64,000 bases of DNA from an uncultured Clostridia bacterium (GCA_934281605.1 CAKQXD010000001.1:186001-250000); one strand, 5' to 3'. Positions 50,562 to 60,057 are shown, numbered from the stretch's first letter. Notes: generated by a model from the sequence alone, not told the origin. Numbers and translations are program-made.

Positions 50562-50601
50562 AACCTCTTCACTGGTTATTTGCCGGTAGAAGAGGTTTTT
50601 T
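50562..50601 (+). terminator. Terminator after yebC
   Basis: AACCTCTTC/GAAGAGGTT with an 18-nt loop, followed by T6. Confidence 0.9.
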
Positions 50602-50632
50602 GCGTTTGTTGACATTCTCTATAGAATTTGTA

Positions 50633-50658
50633 AAAAATCCCGGCATTGCCGGGATTTT
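50633..50658. terminator. Second terminator-like hairpin after yebC
   Basis: AAAATCCCGG/CCGGGATTTT with a 5-6 nt loop, flanked by A and T runs. A TTGACA at 50609 lies just before it, but no good -10 was found. The rest of the gap 50659-50832 is AT-rich and has TATAAT-like boxes only. Confidence 0.6.
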
Positions 50659-50832
50659 ACGCTTCTGAATCGGATATTTCTATATTATCGAGTGCAAATT
50701 CGATCATGGTGACAAAAGAATAGATAAATTTATGAATATAAGATCAATAATCTATAGTGCATGTGTTTACAAAGCATAATATATATTGGTATAATAAGTT
50801 GAATTTAAAATTGCTGTAATTAGGAAGAGGAG

Positions 50833-51819
50833 ATGAAGTATGTAAAATATTTTGTTGTGGTGGCAGTGCTGCTGATTACAGTTGGGATACTATCCGGCTG
50901 TGGTGAGAGCGAGGAGGATGTCTTGAATGAAATGCCGGAAGGGCTGTATCCGATGTGTGAGAAAGGAGACTTTCAGGAACTTTGGGGATATGTGGATGAG
51001 ACTGGAGAATATGTGATCGAGCCGCAGTTTTTGTATGCAGGTTATTTTGTGAAAGGATTAGCTTTAGTAACAGATGCGGATACAGGATTACGTGGATATA
51101 TTAATAAATCTGGTAATTATGTTATTGAACCTCAATTTTGTGATTCGTCGTATTTTAGCAAAGACGGGCTGGCGGCAGTTGCCATAGAAGATGAATATCA
51201 TCCGTATGGATTATGGGGGTATATAGATGCGACAGGAGAGTTTTTTATTGATCCTCAGTTTGATTCTGCGGGGGATTTTGTAGATGGGTATGCCATTGTA
51301 GGAAATTTGGATAGAAAATATATTCCAGAAGATTCTATAAATGACTATAATATTAAAGGATTTATAATTGATTCTGAGTTGGAAAGGTGTAATGAAAATA
51401 TTAACGATACTTTAAAAGGGTGGGATTTTGATAGAGGCCCTAAATATCAGTATGATAAAAAGACCAAAAATGCTGGATATGTGGATGCGAATGGAAAATG
51501 GGTAATTAAACCAAATAAAAGATATGGGATAGGACAGAGCGTTTCTAGTTACTTTTTTAATGATCATATGCTTGTATTTGAAGTGGATAAAGATTTTTCT
51601 GAGGATGATACAATTACGTTATCTGGATTTTTGAATGAAACAGGACAAGAGGTAATCCCTGCACAATTTTGTCAAGTTTTACTTCCTTTCAATGATGGCG
51701 TAGCTCTTGTAGCCTCACCAGCTAAAAAAGATGGAGAAAAAGCAACGTATGGATATATTAACAAGAAAGGCAAATATTTGATTGAAAAAAAGTATGAATT
51801 TGAATCGGATGATTTTTAA
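50833..51819 (+). CDS. WG-repeat lipoprotein
   Basis: A 328-residue surface lipoprotein: positive start, hydrophobic stretch and lipobox ILSGC with lipidated C23. The mature part has six WG-type repeats, each like LWGYVDETGEYVIEPQF (others: RGYINKSGNYVIEPQF, AGYVDANGKWVIKP, SGFLNETGQEVIPAQF, YGYINKKGKYLIEKKY). WG repeats form beta structures of unknown function, often in cell-surface proteins. The second half of the gene is clearly more AT-rich than its neighbours, with many AAT/ATT/AAA codons, hinting at a different origin. RBS GAAGAGGAG. Confidence 0.85.
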   Translation: MKYVKYFVVVAVLLITVGILSGCGESEEDVLNEMPEGLYPMCEKGDFQELWGYVDETGEYVIEPQFLYAGYFVKGLALVTDADTGLRGYINKSGNYVIEPQFCDSSYFSKDGLAAVAIEDEYHPYGLWGYIDATGEFFIDPQFDSAGDFVDGYAIVGNLDRKYIPEDSINDYNIKGFIIDSELERCNENINDTLKGWDFDRGPKYQYDKKTKNAGYVDANGKWVIKPNKRYGIGQSVSSYFFNDHMLVFEVDKDFSEDDTITLSGFLNETGQEVIPAQFCQVLLPFNDGVALVASPAKKDGEKATYGYINKKGKYLIEKKYEFESDDF

Positions 51820-51853
51820 TTTATAATTAGTAAAAAGTGGTCACATATTTTGC

Positions 51854-51881
51854 TTGTATTTCCGGTGAAATGTATTATAAT
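51854..51881 (+). promoter_or_regulatory. Promoter of the probable 6S RNA
   Basis: TTGTAT (51854-51859), 16 bp, TATAAT (51876-51881). Confidence 0.7.
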
Positions 51882-51887
51882 ATTTAA

Positions 51888-52098
51888 TAGAAATTACATA
51901 AACTGATTTTAGAATCCTGAAGTGTGCGTTGGGGTGGTATAATTCAACCTACATTATAACCTTGGGAGTCCGGAGTTTCTGAATTGCTGATGTCGGGCCG
52001 TCTTGGAACGGAAGGCAGATGCTGGAACAGGGCACCCCCCTATTGAAAGATAGGGCGTGAATTATATCCTTGACGGCATGTCGGGATTTTTTCTTTTT
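51888..52098 (+). ncRNA. ssrS: Probable 6S RNA
   Basis: A noncoding transcript of about 200 nt with its own promoter and terminator. The two ends pair along a long rod: AATCCTGA (51913-51920) with TCGGGATT (52081-52088), TGTGC with GCATG, GTTGGGG with CCTTGAC and GGTATAATTCA with TGAATTATATCC. The middle is open, with a CCCTAT/ATAGGG hairpin on the 3' side and GGAACAGGGCACCC, which is like the 3' side of the 6S bubble. A closed rod with an open centre mimics promoter DNA and would bind RNA polymerase. The outer pair and T tract also serve as terminator. SRP RNA was considered and fits less well. Confidence 0.6.
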
Positions 52099-52175
52099 TG
52101 GATTGTAATGGGTGGCGGTGCAGGCGGAAGGTCACTCTATTTTACCAATCTTTCTCAAAAACTTCGGGAAAGCTC

Positions 52176-52204
52176 TTGCATTTTTCGGAAGTTTAGGCTA
52201 TTAT
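52176..52204 (+). promoter_or_regulatory. Promoter of htpG
   Basis: TTGCAT (52176-52181), 17 bp, TATTAT (52199-52204). The expected start point lies within the CIRCE element. Confidence 0.75.
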
Positions 52205-52208
52205 AGTG

Positions 52209-52235
52209 TTAGCACTCTTGTGAAGCGAGTGCTAA
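52209..52235 (+). promoter_or_regulatory. CIRCE operator (HrcA site)
   Basis: Perfect TTAGCACTC-N9-GAGTGCTAA. It overlaps the start point of htpG, so HrcA should repress htpG until heat shock. In many Firmicutes CIRCE is limited to groE and dnaK operons. Confidence 0.97.
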
Positions 52236-52365
52236 CACGCTCGAAGCAATCAGAATCTGGCGCAGGCATTTCGAGTCGGTCGATCCAGAACAGGATTTCG
52301 AACATAGAAGTCTAGCACCGGGCGTGCAACCGACAGAGATTACTATAGAAAGAAGGAAGAGAAAC

Positions 52366-54270
52366 ATGGCGAAGAAACAATTTAAGGCAGAGTCGAAGCG
52401 GCTTTTGGATCTCATGATCAATTCCATTTATACACATAAGGAGATTTTTTTACGTGAGCTGATATCCAATGCCAGCGATGCCATCGACAAGCTGTATTAT
52501 CATAGTTTGACAGAAGGGGATACGGGAATTTCGAGAGATGATTTTTCCATCCTGATCGAGAGAAACGAAGATGACAGAACGCTGAAGATCATCGATAACG
52601 GCATGGGCATGACCAGGGAAGAGCTGGAGAAGAATCTGGGCACCATCGCTAAGAGCGGTTCCCTGGATTTCAAATCTGCGATGGACAAGAAAGAAGAAAT
52701 CGACATCATCGGTCAGTTCGGCGTAGGATTCTACTCGGCGTTCATGGTCAGCGACAAGGTGACGGTAGTCAGCAAGGCTTACGGTTCCGACGAAGCTTAC
52801 GAGTGGGAATCCACAGGTGCAGACGGCTACACCATCAAGGATGCGGAGAAGGCTGATAACGGCACGGAGATCACCCTCCACTTAAAGGATGATACGGAAG
52901 ATGAAAAATACGGAGATTATCTCAACGAGTATACGATCCGGACGCTGATCCGCAAGTACTCCGACTATATCCACTATCCGATCAAGATGATGGTTTCCAA
53001 GCACCGGATCAAGCCGGGCGATGAAGACAAGAAACCGGAAGAACAGGAATACGAAAGCTATCAGGAACTGGAAGTCCTCAACAGTATGGTACCGCTCTGG
53101 AAGAAGAACAAGAGCGAGCTGACCGACGAGGATTACAACAGCTTCTATAAAGAAAAATTCTATGATTTCGCGGATCCGTTAAAGGTAATTCACACCAACG
53201 TAGAAGGGGTTGTCAGCTACACATCCCTGCTGTTCATACCGTCCCAGGCTCCGTACAATTATTATACAAAGGACTACGAAAAAGGGCTGCAGCTCTACTC
53301 CTCCGGCGTGCTGATCATGGACAAGTGCGCGGATCTGCTGCCGGACTATTTCAGCTTTGTAAAGGGTCTGGTAGATTCTCAGGATCTGTCCCTCAACATT
53401 TCCCGAGAAATGCTGCAGCATGACAGGCAGCTGAAGGCCATCGCGCAGCGTCTGGAAAAGAAGATCAAGAGCGAGCTGCTCAATATGCAGAAAAACGATA
53501 GAGACAAATATCTGGAATTCTATAAGAACTTCGGCCTGCAGCTGAAATACGGACTGTACGACAGCTACGGCGCCAACGCGGAAACACTCAAGGATCTGGT
53601 AATGTTCCACTCCTCCAGTGAAAACGCGCTGGTAACCCTGGAAGAATACGTGGGCAGAATGAAAGAAGAACAGAAGTACATCTTCTTCGCCAGCGGTGAA
53701 AGCATCGACAAGATCGACAAGCTGCCGCAGACGGAACTGCTGAAGGACAAGGGCTACGAGATCCTGTACCTGACGGACAACATCGACGAATTCGCGCTGC
53801 AGGTGCTCCACGCCTACAATGAAAAGGAATTCAAGTCGGTATCCGCAGACGATCTGGATCTGGGCGAAACGACGGAAGAAAAGGAAAAGGCAGAAAAGCA
53901 GGCAGAGGAAAGCAAGGATCTGCTGGCTGCCATGAAGGAGGCTCTCGGCGACAAGGTAACGGACGTGAAGCTGACCCAGAGACTCAAGAGTCACCCGGTA
54001 TGCCTGACCTCCAAGGGCGGACTTTCCATCGAAATGGAAAAAGTCCTCAACTCTATGCCAACCGACCAGAAGGTCCAGGCGGAGCGTGTACTGGAGATCA
54101 ATGCGGATCACCCTATCCTGGAGACTTTGCAGGAAAAATATGCAGCTGATAAAGACAGCATCGCCGAATACGCTAATCTGTTATACGATCAGGCGCTCCT
54201 CATCGAAGGACTGCCGATCGAAGATCCGGTGGCATTCTCCAATGCAGTGTGCAAGCTGATGACAAAATAA
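52366..54270 (+). CDS. htpG: Molecular chaperone HtpG (Hsp90)
   Basis: A 634-residue ATP-driven chaperone. The N-terminal ATPase has the Bergerat motifs ELISNASDAIDK, DNGMGMT and GQFGVGFYSAFMV; the middle domain contains EGVVSYTSLLFIPS, GVLIMDKC and the catalytic-loop segment NISREMLQ. The C-terminal dimer domain lacks the eukaryotic EEVD end. The ATG has AAGGAAGAG upstream. A promoter with a perfect CIRCE lies about 150 bp upstream. Confidence 0.97.
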   Translation: MAKKQFKAESKRLLDLMINSIYTHKEIFLRELISNASDAIDKLYYHSLTEGDTGISRDDFSILIERNEDDRTLKIIDNGMGMTREELEKNLGTIAKSGSLDFKSAMDKKEEIDIIGQFGVGFYSAFMVSDKVTVVSKAYGSDEAYEWESTGADGYTIKDAEKADNGTEITLHLKDDTEDEKYGDYLNEYTIRTLIRKYSDYIHYPIKMMVSKHRIKPGDEDKKPEEQEYESYQELEVLNSMVPLWKKNKSELTDEDYNSFYKEKFYDFADPLKVIHTNVEGVVSYTSLLFIPSQAPYNYYTKDYEKGLQLYSSGVLIMDKCADLLPDYFSFVKGLVDSQDLSLNISREMLQHDRQLKAIAQRLEKKIKSELLNMQKNDRDKYLEFYKNFGLQLKYGLYDSYGANAETLKDLVMFHSSSENALVTLEEYVGRMKEEQKYIFFASGESIDKIDKLPQTELLKDKGYEILYLTDNIDEFALQVLHAYNEKEFKSVSADDLDLGETTEEKEKAEKQAEESKDLLAAMKEALGDKVTDVKLTQRLKSHPVCLTSKGGLSIEMEKVLNSMPTDQKVQAERVLEINADHPILETLQEKYAADKDSIAEYANLLYDQALLIEGLPIEDPVAFSNAVCKLMTK

Positions 54271-54287
54271 AAAGGATATGATACAAT

Positions 54288-54317
54288 AAACCCTGTATGA
54301 GCAATCATGCAGGGTTT
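54288..54317 (+). terminator. Terminator after htpG
   Basis: AAACCCTG/CAGGGTTT with a 14-nt loop; the following T content is modest (CCTGCTTTTT). Confidence 0.75.
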
Positions 54318-54368
54318 CCTGCTTTTTGCGAAAATAAGAGAATTTTAGAGAAAAAAGAGGTAAGGAAT

Positions 54369-55190
54369 TTGAGTGCATTGACGACAGGAGAGATTTTAGA
54401 GAAGGTATCGGATTCGGGTGTTGCAAAGGCGGAGGGCAAGGCTTTCAGGCTGCTGATCTGGGCTGTGCTGGCCGGGGCTTATATCGCATTCGGCGCGCAG
54501 GCGTCTCAGATGGTGTCCTTTAATCTGCTGGCGGATCCGGACAGTTTAGGGCTGGGAAAACTGGTCTCGGCGGCGGTCTTCCCGGTAGGACTGATGATGG
54601 TGGTTTTGTGCGGTGCAGAGCTGTTTACAGGCAACAGCTTGATGATCATCGGCGTACTGGATAAGAAGATCCGCGTGAGCGGCATGCTCCGCAACTGGGT
54701 ACTGGTGTACCTGGGAAATTTCGCGGGAGCACTGCTGGTGGTGGCTTTCATGAGAGCCAGCGGTTTATGGGAAACCGGCGGCGGTCTTCTGGGAGCATCG
54801 GTGATCAGGATCGCTCAGGCCAAGGTGCAGCTCAGCTTCGGTCAGGCCTTTGTGCGTGGTATTTTGTGTAACTGGCTGGTATGCCTGGCGGTGTGGATGT
54901 CCACGGGAGCACGGGAGACGGTGAGCAAGATCTTCGCCATCTGGTTCTGCATCGGGCTGTTCGTGATCTCCGGATTTGAGCACAGTATCGCCAACATGTA
55001 TTTTATTCCGGCAGGGATCGTGGCGGCGGCCGACAGCGGTCTGGCACAGCTGGCAGGATGCGACGTATCGGTTCTGACAGCTGGGAATTTCCTCGTGAAA
55101 AATCTCCTTCCGGTAACTCTGGGCAACATCCTGGGCGGCGGCCTGTTCGTCGGCATGGTGTACTGGTTTACCGGTCGGAAACTGAAATAG
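54369..55190 (+). CDS. Formate/nitrite transporter family channel
   Basis: A 273-residue pentameric channel protein for formate, nitrite, hydrosulfide or similar anions. Six membrane spans are visible. Motifs include AGAYIAFGAQ (first span), CGAELFTGNSLM with the constriction region, NWLVCLAVWMS, and SGFEHSIANMYFIP with the central His. The TTG at 54369 is preferred since GAGG is eight bases upstream and the protein then has family length; longer versions start within the htpG terminator. polA starts 27 bases after it. Confidence 0.88.
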   Translation: MSALTTGEILEKVSDSGVAKAEGKAFRLLIWAVLAGAYIAFGAQASQMVSFNLLADPDSLGLGKLVSAAVFPVGLMMVVLCGAELFTGNSLMIIGVLDKKIRVSGMLRNWVLVYLGNFAGALLVVAFMRASGLWETGGGLLGASVIRIAQAKVQLSFGQAFVRGILCNWLVCLAVWMSTGARETVSKIFAIWFCIGLFVISGFEHSIANMYFIPAGIVAAADSGLAQLAGCDVSVLTAGNFLVKNLLPVTLGNILGGGLFVGMVYWFTGRKLK

Positions 55191-55217
55191 ATCAAAACAG
55201 AAAGTACAGGTGAAAGT

Positions 55218-57893
55218 ATGGACAGAATCGCGATCATAGACGGAAACAGCCTGCTCAACCGGGCGTATTATGCGATGCGAAATCCCATGATCACAAAGGA
55301 CGGGATTTTTACCCAGGGAATCTTCGGATTCCTCAACATGATGGAAAAAATAAAGAAGGATTACGAGCCGGCGTACATGGCTATCGCGTTTGATTTGAAG
55401 GCGCCGACTTTCCGCCACAAGGCCTACGATGCTTACAAGGCGGGCAGAAAGAAGATGCCGCCGGAGCTGGCCATGCAGATCCCTATTTTAAAGGATGTGC
55501 TGCGGGCTATGAACATCAAGCAGGTGGAGATGGAAGGCTTCGAGGCGGACGACCTGATCGGGACCATCGCCACGGAGGCGGAGGAGGACGGTCTGGAGCC
55601 TTTTATCATTACGGGAGACAAGGACGAGCTGCAGCTGGCCACAGACGTTACCAAGATCATCCTGACCCGCAAGGGCGTGACGGAATTTGAAATTTATGAT
55701 AAGCAAGCCATGATCGACAAATACGGATTCACACCGACCCAGTTCATCGATTTCAAAGGACTGATGGGCGACCAGTCGGACAATATCCCTGGGATCCCGG
55801 GAGTGGGCGAAAAGACGGCCACCAAACTGATTTTAGAGTATGGCAGCGTGGAGAACCTCATCGCCAACGTGGACGACGTGAAGCCTAAGGGCGTGAAAGC
55901 CAAGGTGGAGGAGCACGCACAGCTGGCCATGATGAGCAAGCGGCTGGCTACCATCAACACCCAGGTGCCCATCGACATCGACTTTGCAGAATACAAGGTG
56001 ACGGAGCCGGACTACGACGCGTTGATCGAGCTGTACTCAAAGCTGGAATTCAACCGGTTCTTAAAGAAATTAAACGTCCAGAGAGGCGGCGACGCCGGAG
56101 CGGGAGCGCCTGCGGAAGCTGCTGCAAAGACTCTGGCTATCGACGTTGATAAGCTGACGAGGGTCTGCGTGCAGACGGATGAAAAGCTGGCAGAGCTGAC
56201 TTTGCAGGGAGAGACGACTGTCAAAGTGTTCGGCGATCACAACCACCTGGACGTGCCGCAGATCGAAGGTGTGGCGGCTGTCAACGGTGAGACGTATTAC
56301 TATTTTGACTGCAGAAAACTGTCGGGATTTTATGAATGGCTGGCGGCGCAGGATATTTCCTATGTGGGCCACAGCCTTAAGGACGATTATTATATGCTGC
56401 TGTGTCACGGGCTGGAGCGGTTCGAGACGGCGTTTGATACGGAGGTGGCTCAGTACGTGCTGGATTCCAGCCGGAGCAATTACAATCTGGCGGCGCTGGC
56501 GACGGAATATCTGCACCAGAATCTGAAAGATGAAAAGGAGTTTCTGGAGGAGAACGGACAGGTGGATCTTTTCTCGGATCCGACGGAAAACTACATGGCC
56601 TATGGCTGTCAGGTGTGCGGGGCGATCCTCAACCTGGCAGATGCTCAGAAGGCTCAAATCGCGGCACAGAAGCTGGAAAAAGTTCTGTATGAGGCGGAAC
56701 TTCCACTGGTGGAAGTCATGGCTTCTATGGAGCGGGAGGGCTTCCGGGCGGACAAGGCAACGCTGGAGGAATTCGGCGTGATCCTGGCAGAACAGATCGA
56801 GGAGCTGACCCAACAGATCTACGGGCTGGCAGGCGAGGAGTTCAACATCAATTCGCCTTTGCAGCTGGGCAATATCTTATTTGAAAAGCTGGGGCTTCCG
56901 GCGGGCAAGAAGACGAAACGGGGCTATTCCACCAGCGCGGATATTCTGGAAAAGCTGCGAGACAAGCACGCCATCATTCCGCTGATTCTGGAGTACCGGA
57001 CGGTGTCTAAGCTGAAGAGCACTTATGTGGACGGGCTGATCCCGCTCATCAGCAAGGCGGACGGCAAGGTCCACGCCCACTTCAACCAGACGGTGACCAC
57101 GACGGGGCGGATTTCCTGCACGGAGCCGAATCTGCAGAACATTCCTATTCGGCAGGAGATGGGGCGGAAGCTGCGGAAGGCCTTTATTCCAGAGGAAAAC
57201 TGCGTGCTGGTAGGCGCCGACTATTCCCAGATCGAGCTGCGGGTACTGGCTCACATGTCCGGCGACGAGGCGCTGATCGCGTCCTTTAACAACGGTGAGG
57301 ACATTCACCGGGCGACAGCAGCGCGGGTGCTGGGGGTTCCGGAAGACGAGATCACGCTGGAAGAGCGGAGCCGGGCAAAGGCCATCAACTTCGGCGTCAT
57401 CTACGGCATGAGCGCTTTCGGTCTTTCATCGGAGCTGCACATCACGCGGAAGGACGCGGACGATTATATCAGGGCGTACTTCGCCAAGCACGCCGCCGTC
57501 AAGGAGTTTATGGACGAGCAGGTAGCTTTCTGCAAAGACCACGGCTACGTGTCCACGTTGCTTGGGCGGAAGCGGTTCATCAAGGAGATCAACGCATCGG
57601 CCTACATGGTGAAGCAGGTGGGCGAACGTCTGGCTATGAACACGCCGATCCAGGGAAGCGCGGCCGACATCATCAAGCTGGCCATGATCAAGGTGTTTCA
57701 GGCTTTGAGGGAGCAGGGGCTGAAATCCCGGCTGATCCTGCAGGTGCACGACGAACTGATCATCAACACCTATCCGGACGAGCAGGAAATCGTGGAAAAA
57801 CTGCTGACAGAAAACATGGAATCGGCTTATGAGCTGGCGGTGAAATTAAAGGCGGACCTCAACGAGGGAAACAGCTGGTACGAGCTGAAATAG
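55218..57893 (+). CDS. polA: DNA polymerase I
   Basis: An 891-residue enzyme for primer removal and repair synthesis. Residues 1-290 are the 5'-3' exonuclease (DGNSLLNRAYYA, EADDLIGT, DKDELQL, GDQSDNIPGIPGVGEKTA, cited in part). Residues 300-480 keep the proofreading fold, but the expected DxE catalytic pair is absent (AIDVDKL), as in many Firmicutes. The polymerase part has motif A DYSQIELRVLAH, motif B RAKAINFGVIYG and motif C VHDEL. RBS AGGTGAAAG. It is followed closely by coaE, which may be cotranscribed. Confidence 0.97.
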   Translation: MDRIAIIDGNSLLNRAYYAMRNPMITKDGIFTQGIFGFLNMMEKIKKDYEPAYMAIAFDLKAPTFRHKAYDAYKAGRKKMPPELAMQIPILKDVLRAMNIKQVEMEGFEADDLIGTIATEAEEDGLEPFIITGDKDELQLATDVTKIILTRKGVTEFEIYDKQAMIDKYGFTPTQFIDFKGLMGDQSDNIPGIPGVGEKTATKLILEYGSVENLIANVDDVKPKGVKAKVEEHAQLAMMSKRLATINTQVPIDIDFAEYKVTEPDYDALIELYSKLEFNRFLKKLNVQRGGDAGAGAPAEAAAKTLAIDVDKLTRVCVQTDEKLAELTLQGETTVKVFGDHNHLDVPQIEGVAAVNGETYYYFDCRKLSGFYEWLAAQDISYVGHSLKDDYYMLLCHGLERFETAFDTEVAQYVLDSSRSNYNLAALATEYLHQNLKDEKEFLEENGQVDLFSDPTENYMAYGCQVCGAILNLADAQKAQIAAQKLEKVLYEAELPLVEVMASMEREGFRADKATLEEFGVILAEQIEELTQQIYGLAGEEFNINSPLQLGNILFEKLGLPAGKKTKRGYSTSADILEKLRDKHAIIPLILEYRTVSKLKSTYVDGLIPLISKADGKVHAHFNQTVTTTGRISCTEPNLQNIPIRQEMGRKLRKAFIPEENCVLVGADYSQIELRVLAHMSGDEALIASFNNGEDIHRATAARVLGVPEDEITLEERSRAKAINFGVIYGMSAFGLSSELHITRKDADDYIRAYFAKHAAVKEFMDEQVAFCKDHGYVSTLLGRKRFIKEINASAYMVKQVGERLAMNTPIQGSAADIIKLAMIKVFQALREQGLKSRLILQVHDELIINTYPDEQEIVEKLLTENMESAYELAVKLKADLNEGNSWYELK

Positions 57894-57910
57894 ACAAGGA
57901 TACAGGAGAA

Positions 57911-58618
57911 ATGGAAGAGAAGAGCAGGGAATGCGGCAGGATCCCGGTCATCGGACTGACGGGCGGAATCGGAACGGGCAAATCAACCGTAGCAGCGTAT
58001 TTGAAAAAAGGAAATTACGTCCACGTGGATGCGGATCAGATCGGACGTGATCTGACGGCGGACGGCAGTGATTTACTGCCGGTGCTGGATCAGGTATTCG
58101 GCCCGGAAGGCGAGATGGGCGAGCCGGAAAAACCGATTCTGCGGGCAGACGGCAGCCTGGACCGTAAGGCGCTGGGAGCCATCGCGTTCTCGGCGCAGGA
58201 GAAGAAAGAAAAGCTGGATGAGATCATGCTGAAGCACATCATCGCCGAGGTGGATCGCCAGGTGGCGGCCTATCAGGCGGCCGAGGAAGAGGCTGCAAAG
58301 GCCGCGCAGGCGGTTTTGGAGAACGGGGAGTCTGCGGATTCTGTAAAGGCTGCGATCCCGGGGATCCTCATCGATGCACCGCTCCTTTTTGAGGCAGGGC
58401 TGGAGGATCGGTGCGACCAGGTGCTTTTGGTCACGGCAGATCTGGACACCAGGATCCAGAGGGTCTGCGCCCGGGATCAGGTATCGGAGCAGGCGGTGCG
58501 CGACCGGATCAGTTGCCAGATGAGCGAAGACGAAAAACGCAAGCGGTCAGACCTCATCGTGGACAACTCTGGGACATTAGAAGAACTGGAAAAACAGCTG
58601 GATGGGCTGCTGTTTTAG
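57911..58618 (+). CDS. coaE: Dephospho-CoA kinase
   Basis: A 235-residue kinase for the last step of coenzyme A synthesis. The P-loop is GLTGGIGTGKST (residues 15-26), the substrate-binding DADQIGRDL follows, and the lid region is DLDTRIQRVCARD. Two stretches are longer than usual: a charged loop around 60-75 and an Ala/Glu-rich helix at about 120-150 (YQAAEEEAAKAAQAV). The gene lies 17 bases after polA with AGGAG upstream. The pair polA-coaE is common in Firmicutes. Confidence 0.94.
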   Translation: MEEKSRECGRIPVIGLTGGIGTGKSTVAAYLKKGNYVHVDADQIGRDLTADGSDLLPVLDQVFGPEGEMGEPEKPILRADGSLDRKALGAIAFSAQEKKEKLDEIMLKHIIAEVDRQVAAYQAAEEEAAKAAQAVLENGESADSVKAAIPGILIDAPLLFEAGLEDRCDQVLLVTADLDTRIQRVCARDQVSEQAVRDRISCQMSEDEKRKRSDLIVDNSGTLEELEKQLDGLLF

Positions 58619-58689
58619 GATGTTTAGGAACAGAAACTGTTTTGCGGCAAATTTTTTGTAAATTTTCCGCAAAACAGGGAAATATATCA

Positions 58690-58718
58690 TTGACAAAAGG
58701 GATGGAAATCCGTACAAT
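58690..58718 (+). promoter_or_regulatory. Promoter of tRNA-Leu
   Basis: TTGACA (58690-58695), 17 bp, TACAAT (58713-58718). Confidence 0.9.
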
Positions 58719-58759
58719 AGAGAGGTACTGATTTTTCAGTATAAATCAATTCAATATAT

Positions 58760-58842
58760 GCGGCCTTGGCGGAATAGGCAGACGCGCACGTTTGAGGGGC
58801 GTGTGGGAGACCGTACCGGTTCAAGTCCGGTAGGCCGCACCA
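58760..58842 (+). tRNA. tRNA-Leu (anticodon GAG)
   Basis: An 83-nt class II tRNA with acceptor pair GCGGCCT/AGGCCGC, anticodon stem CACGT/GCGTG (one T-G pair) around the loop TTGAGGG (anticodon GAG, codons CUC/CUU), a long variable arm, the T-loop GGTTCAAGTCC and an encoded CCA end. Confidence 0.97.
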
Positions 58843-58847
58843 TTTTG

Positions 58848-58880
58848 AAATGCTGGAATCGATTGGTTCCGGCATTTTTT
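58848..58880 (+). terminator. Terminator after tRNA-Leu
   Basis: AAATGCTGGAA/TTCCGGCATTT (one T-G pair) followed by a T run. Confidence 0.9.
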
Positions 58881-58917
58881 ATAACACGGGAAATATCTTT
58901 AAAAACAGGAGATGACC

Positions 58918-60054
58918 ATGAACAACATCGTATCCTACGGGCAGCAACAGCTGAATTCTTTTGACGTGAAACCGCTGAACCGGGTGGACAGTCTGATCCT
59001 CTCGGAAGTAGCGTATTTTCAGCTGCCGCGGGACATGACGAAGCTGGGCGGCTGGCACGGCGTGCGTCTGGCGGAGTTGTTTCGGGCGGAGTGTTTTGAA
59101 AAGATGTTCGACGGCGTCTGGGACGGGGAAAGCTGCAGGAGCTTTCTGGCTGCGCTGGCGGCAAGTCCCAGGTTTCGGGACGTTCAGGTCATGGGCTACC
59201 GGGAGCAGACCAATGCAGCTGATGAGAAGCAGTTTGCGGCGGTGACCTTCCGCATTGCAAAGGATCTGCATTACGTGGCTTTTCGCGGGACGGATGCGTC
59301 TCCGGTGGGCTGGAAAGAGGACTTCAACATGGCCTTTCAGTATCCGGTACCGTCGCAGGAAGCTGCTGCAAAGTATCTGGACGAGGCGTCGCTTCACTGC
59401 CGGGGCAGACTGATCATAGGAGGTCATTCCAAGGGCGGCAATCTGGCGGTTTATGCCGGGGCAAACTGCGGCCAGCGGACGCAAAAGAGAATCGAAAAGA
59501 TCTATTCCCACGACGGCCCGGGATTCGCACAGAACGTGCTGGACAGTCAGGCGTTTCAGGCGATTTTACCGCGGACGGAAAAGACGGTGCCCCAGTCGTC
59601 TCTGATCGGCATGCTGTTTGAAAATCAGGAGGAATTTACCATCGTCAAGAGCCGGGGAATCGGCCTTTTGCAGCACGATCCCTATTCGTGGATCGTAGAA
59701 GACGGCGATTTCGTGTATCCGGATCGACTGGCGGCGGACGCCCGGTATCTCGACCGGACTCTGAACCAGTGGATCGAATCCCTTTCGCAAGAGGAACGGG
59801 AGCGGTTCGTGGACGGACTGTATGATCTGATCGAAGAAAACGGGATCCAGTCCTTTACGGAGATTCGGGACGACTGGAAGAAGAACATCCCGGCGCTGCT
59901 TCGTTCAGTGACCCATATGGACGAAGACACGAAGGAATTTATGCAGCAGTGTTTAAAGGAACTGGCGGCCATGAGCGTTCAGAATATAACGGGGATCTTT
60001 CGGGGAAAAGAGGAGAAGAAAAAAGAATCGGGCAAGGAGCCGAACAGAGAATAG
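58918..60054 (+). CDS. DUF2974 alpha/beta-hydrolase-like protein
   Basis: A 378-residue member of the DUF2974 (Mbeg1-like) family, predicted to have a lipase-type alpha/beta-hydrolase fold. The nucleophile elbow is GGHSKGGNLA, with the preceding strand HYVAFRGTDAS and a later HDGPGF. No signal peptide; substrate not known. The second ATG was chosen because AGGAG is six bases upstream; it would abut the first. The C-terminal 20 residues are highly charged. A GH25 lysozyme gene starts three bases after its stop. Confidence 0.85.
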   Translation: MNNIVSYGQQQLNSFDVKPLNRVDSLILSEVAYFQLPRDMTKLGGWHGVRLAELFRAECFEKMFDGVWDGESCRSFLAALAASPRFRDVQVMGYREQTNAADEKQFAAVTFRIAKDLHYVAFRGTDASPVGWKEDFNMAFQYPVPSQEAAAKYLDEASLHCRGRLIIGGHSKGGNLAVYAGANCGQRTQKRIEKIYSHDGPGFAQNVLDSQAFQAILPRTEKTVPQSSLIGMLFENQEEFTIVKSRGIGLLQHDPYSWIVEDGDFVYPDRLAADARYLDRTLNQWIESLSQEERERFVDGLYDLIEENGIQSFTEIRDDWKKNIPALLRSVTHMDEDTKEFMQQCLKELAAMSVQNITGIFRGKEEKKKESGKEPNRE

Positions 60055-60057
60055 AGC

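Noticed and set aside
51913..52098. SRP RNA
   Set aside because: A CGGAAGG string is present, but the conserved GGAA-loop helix with AGCAG does not form; end-to-end rod pairing fits 6S better.
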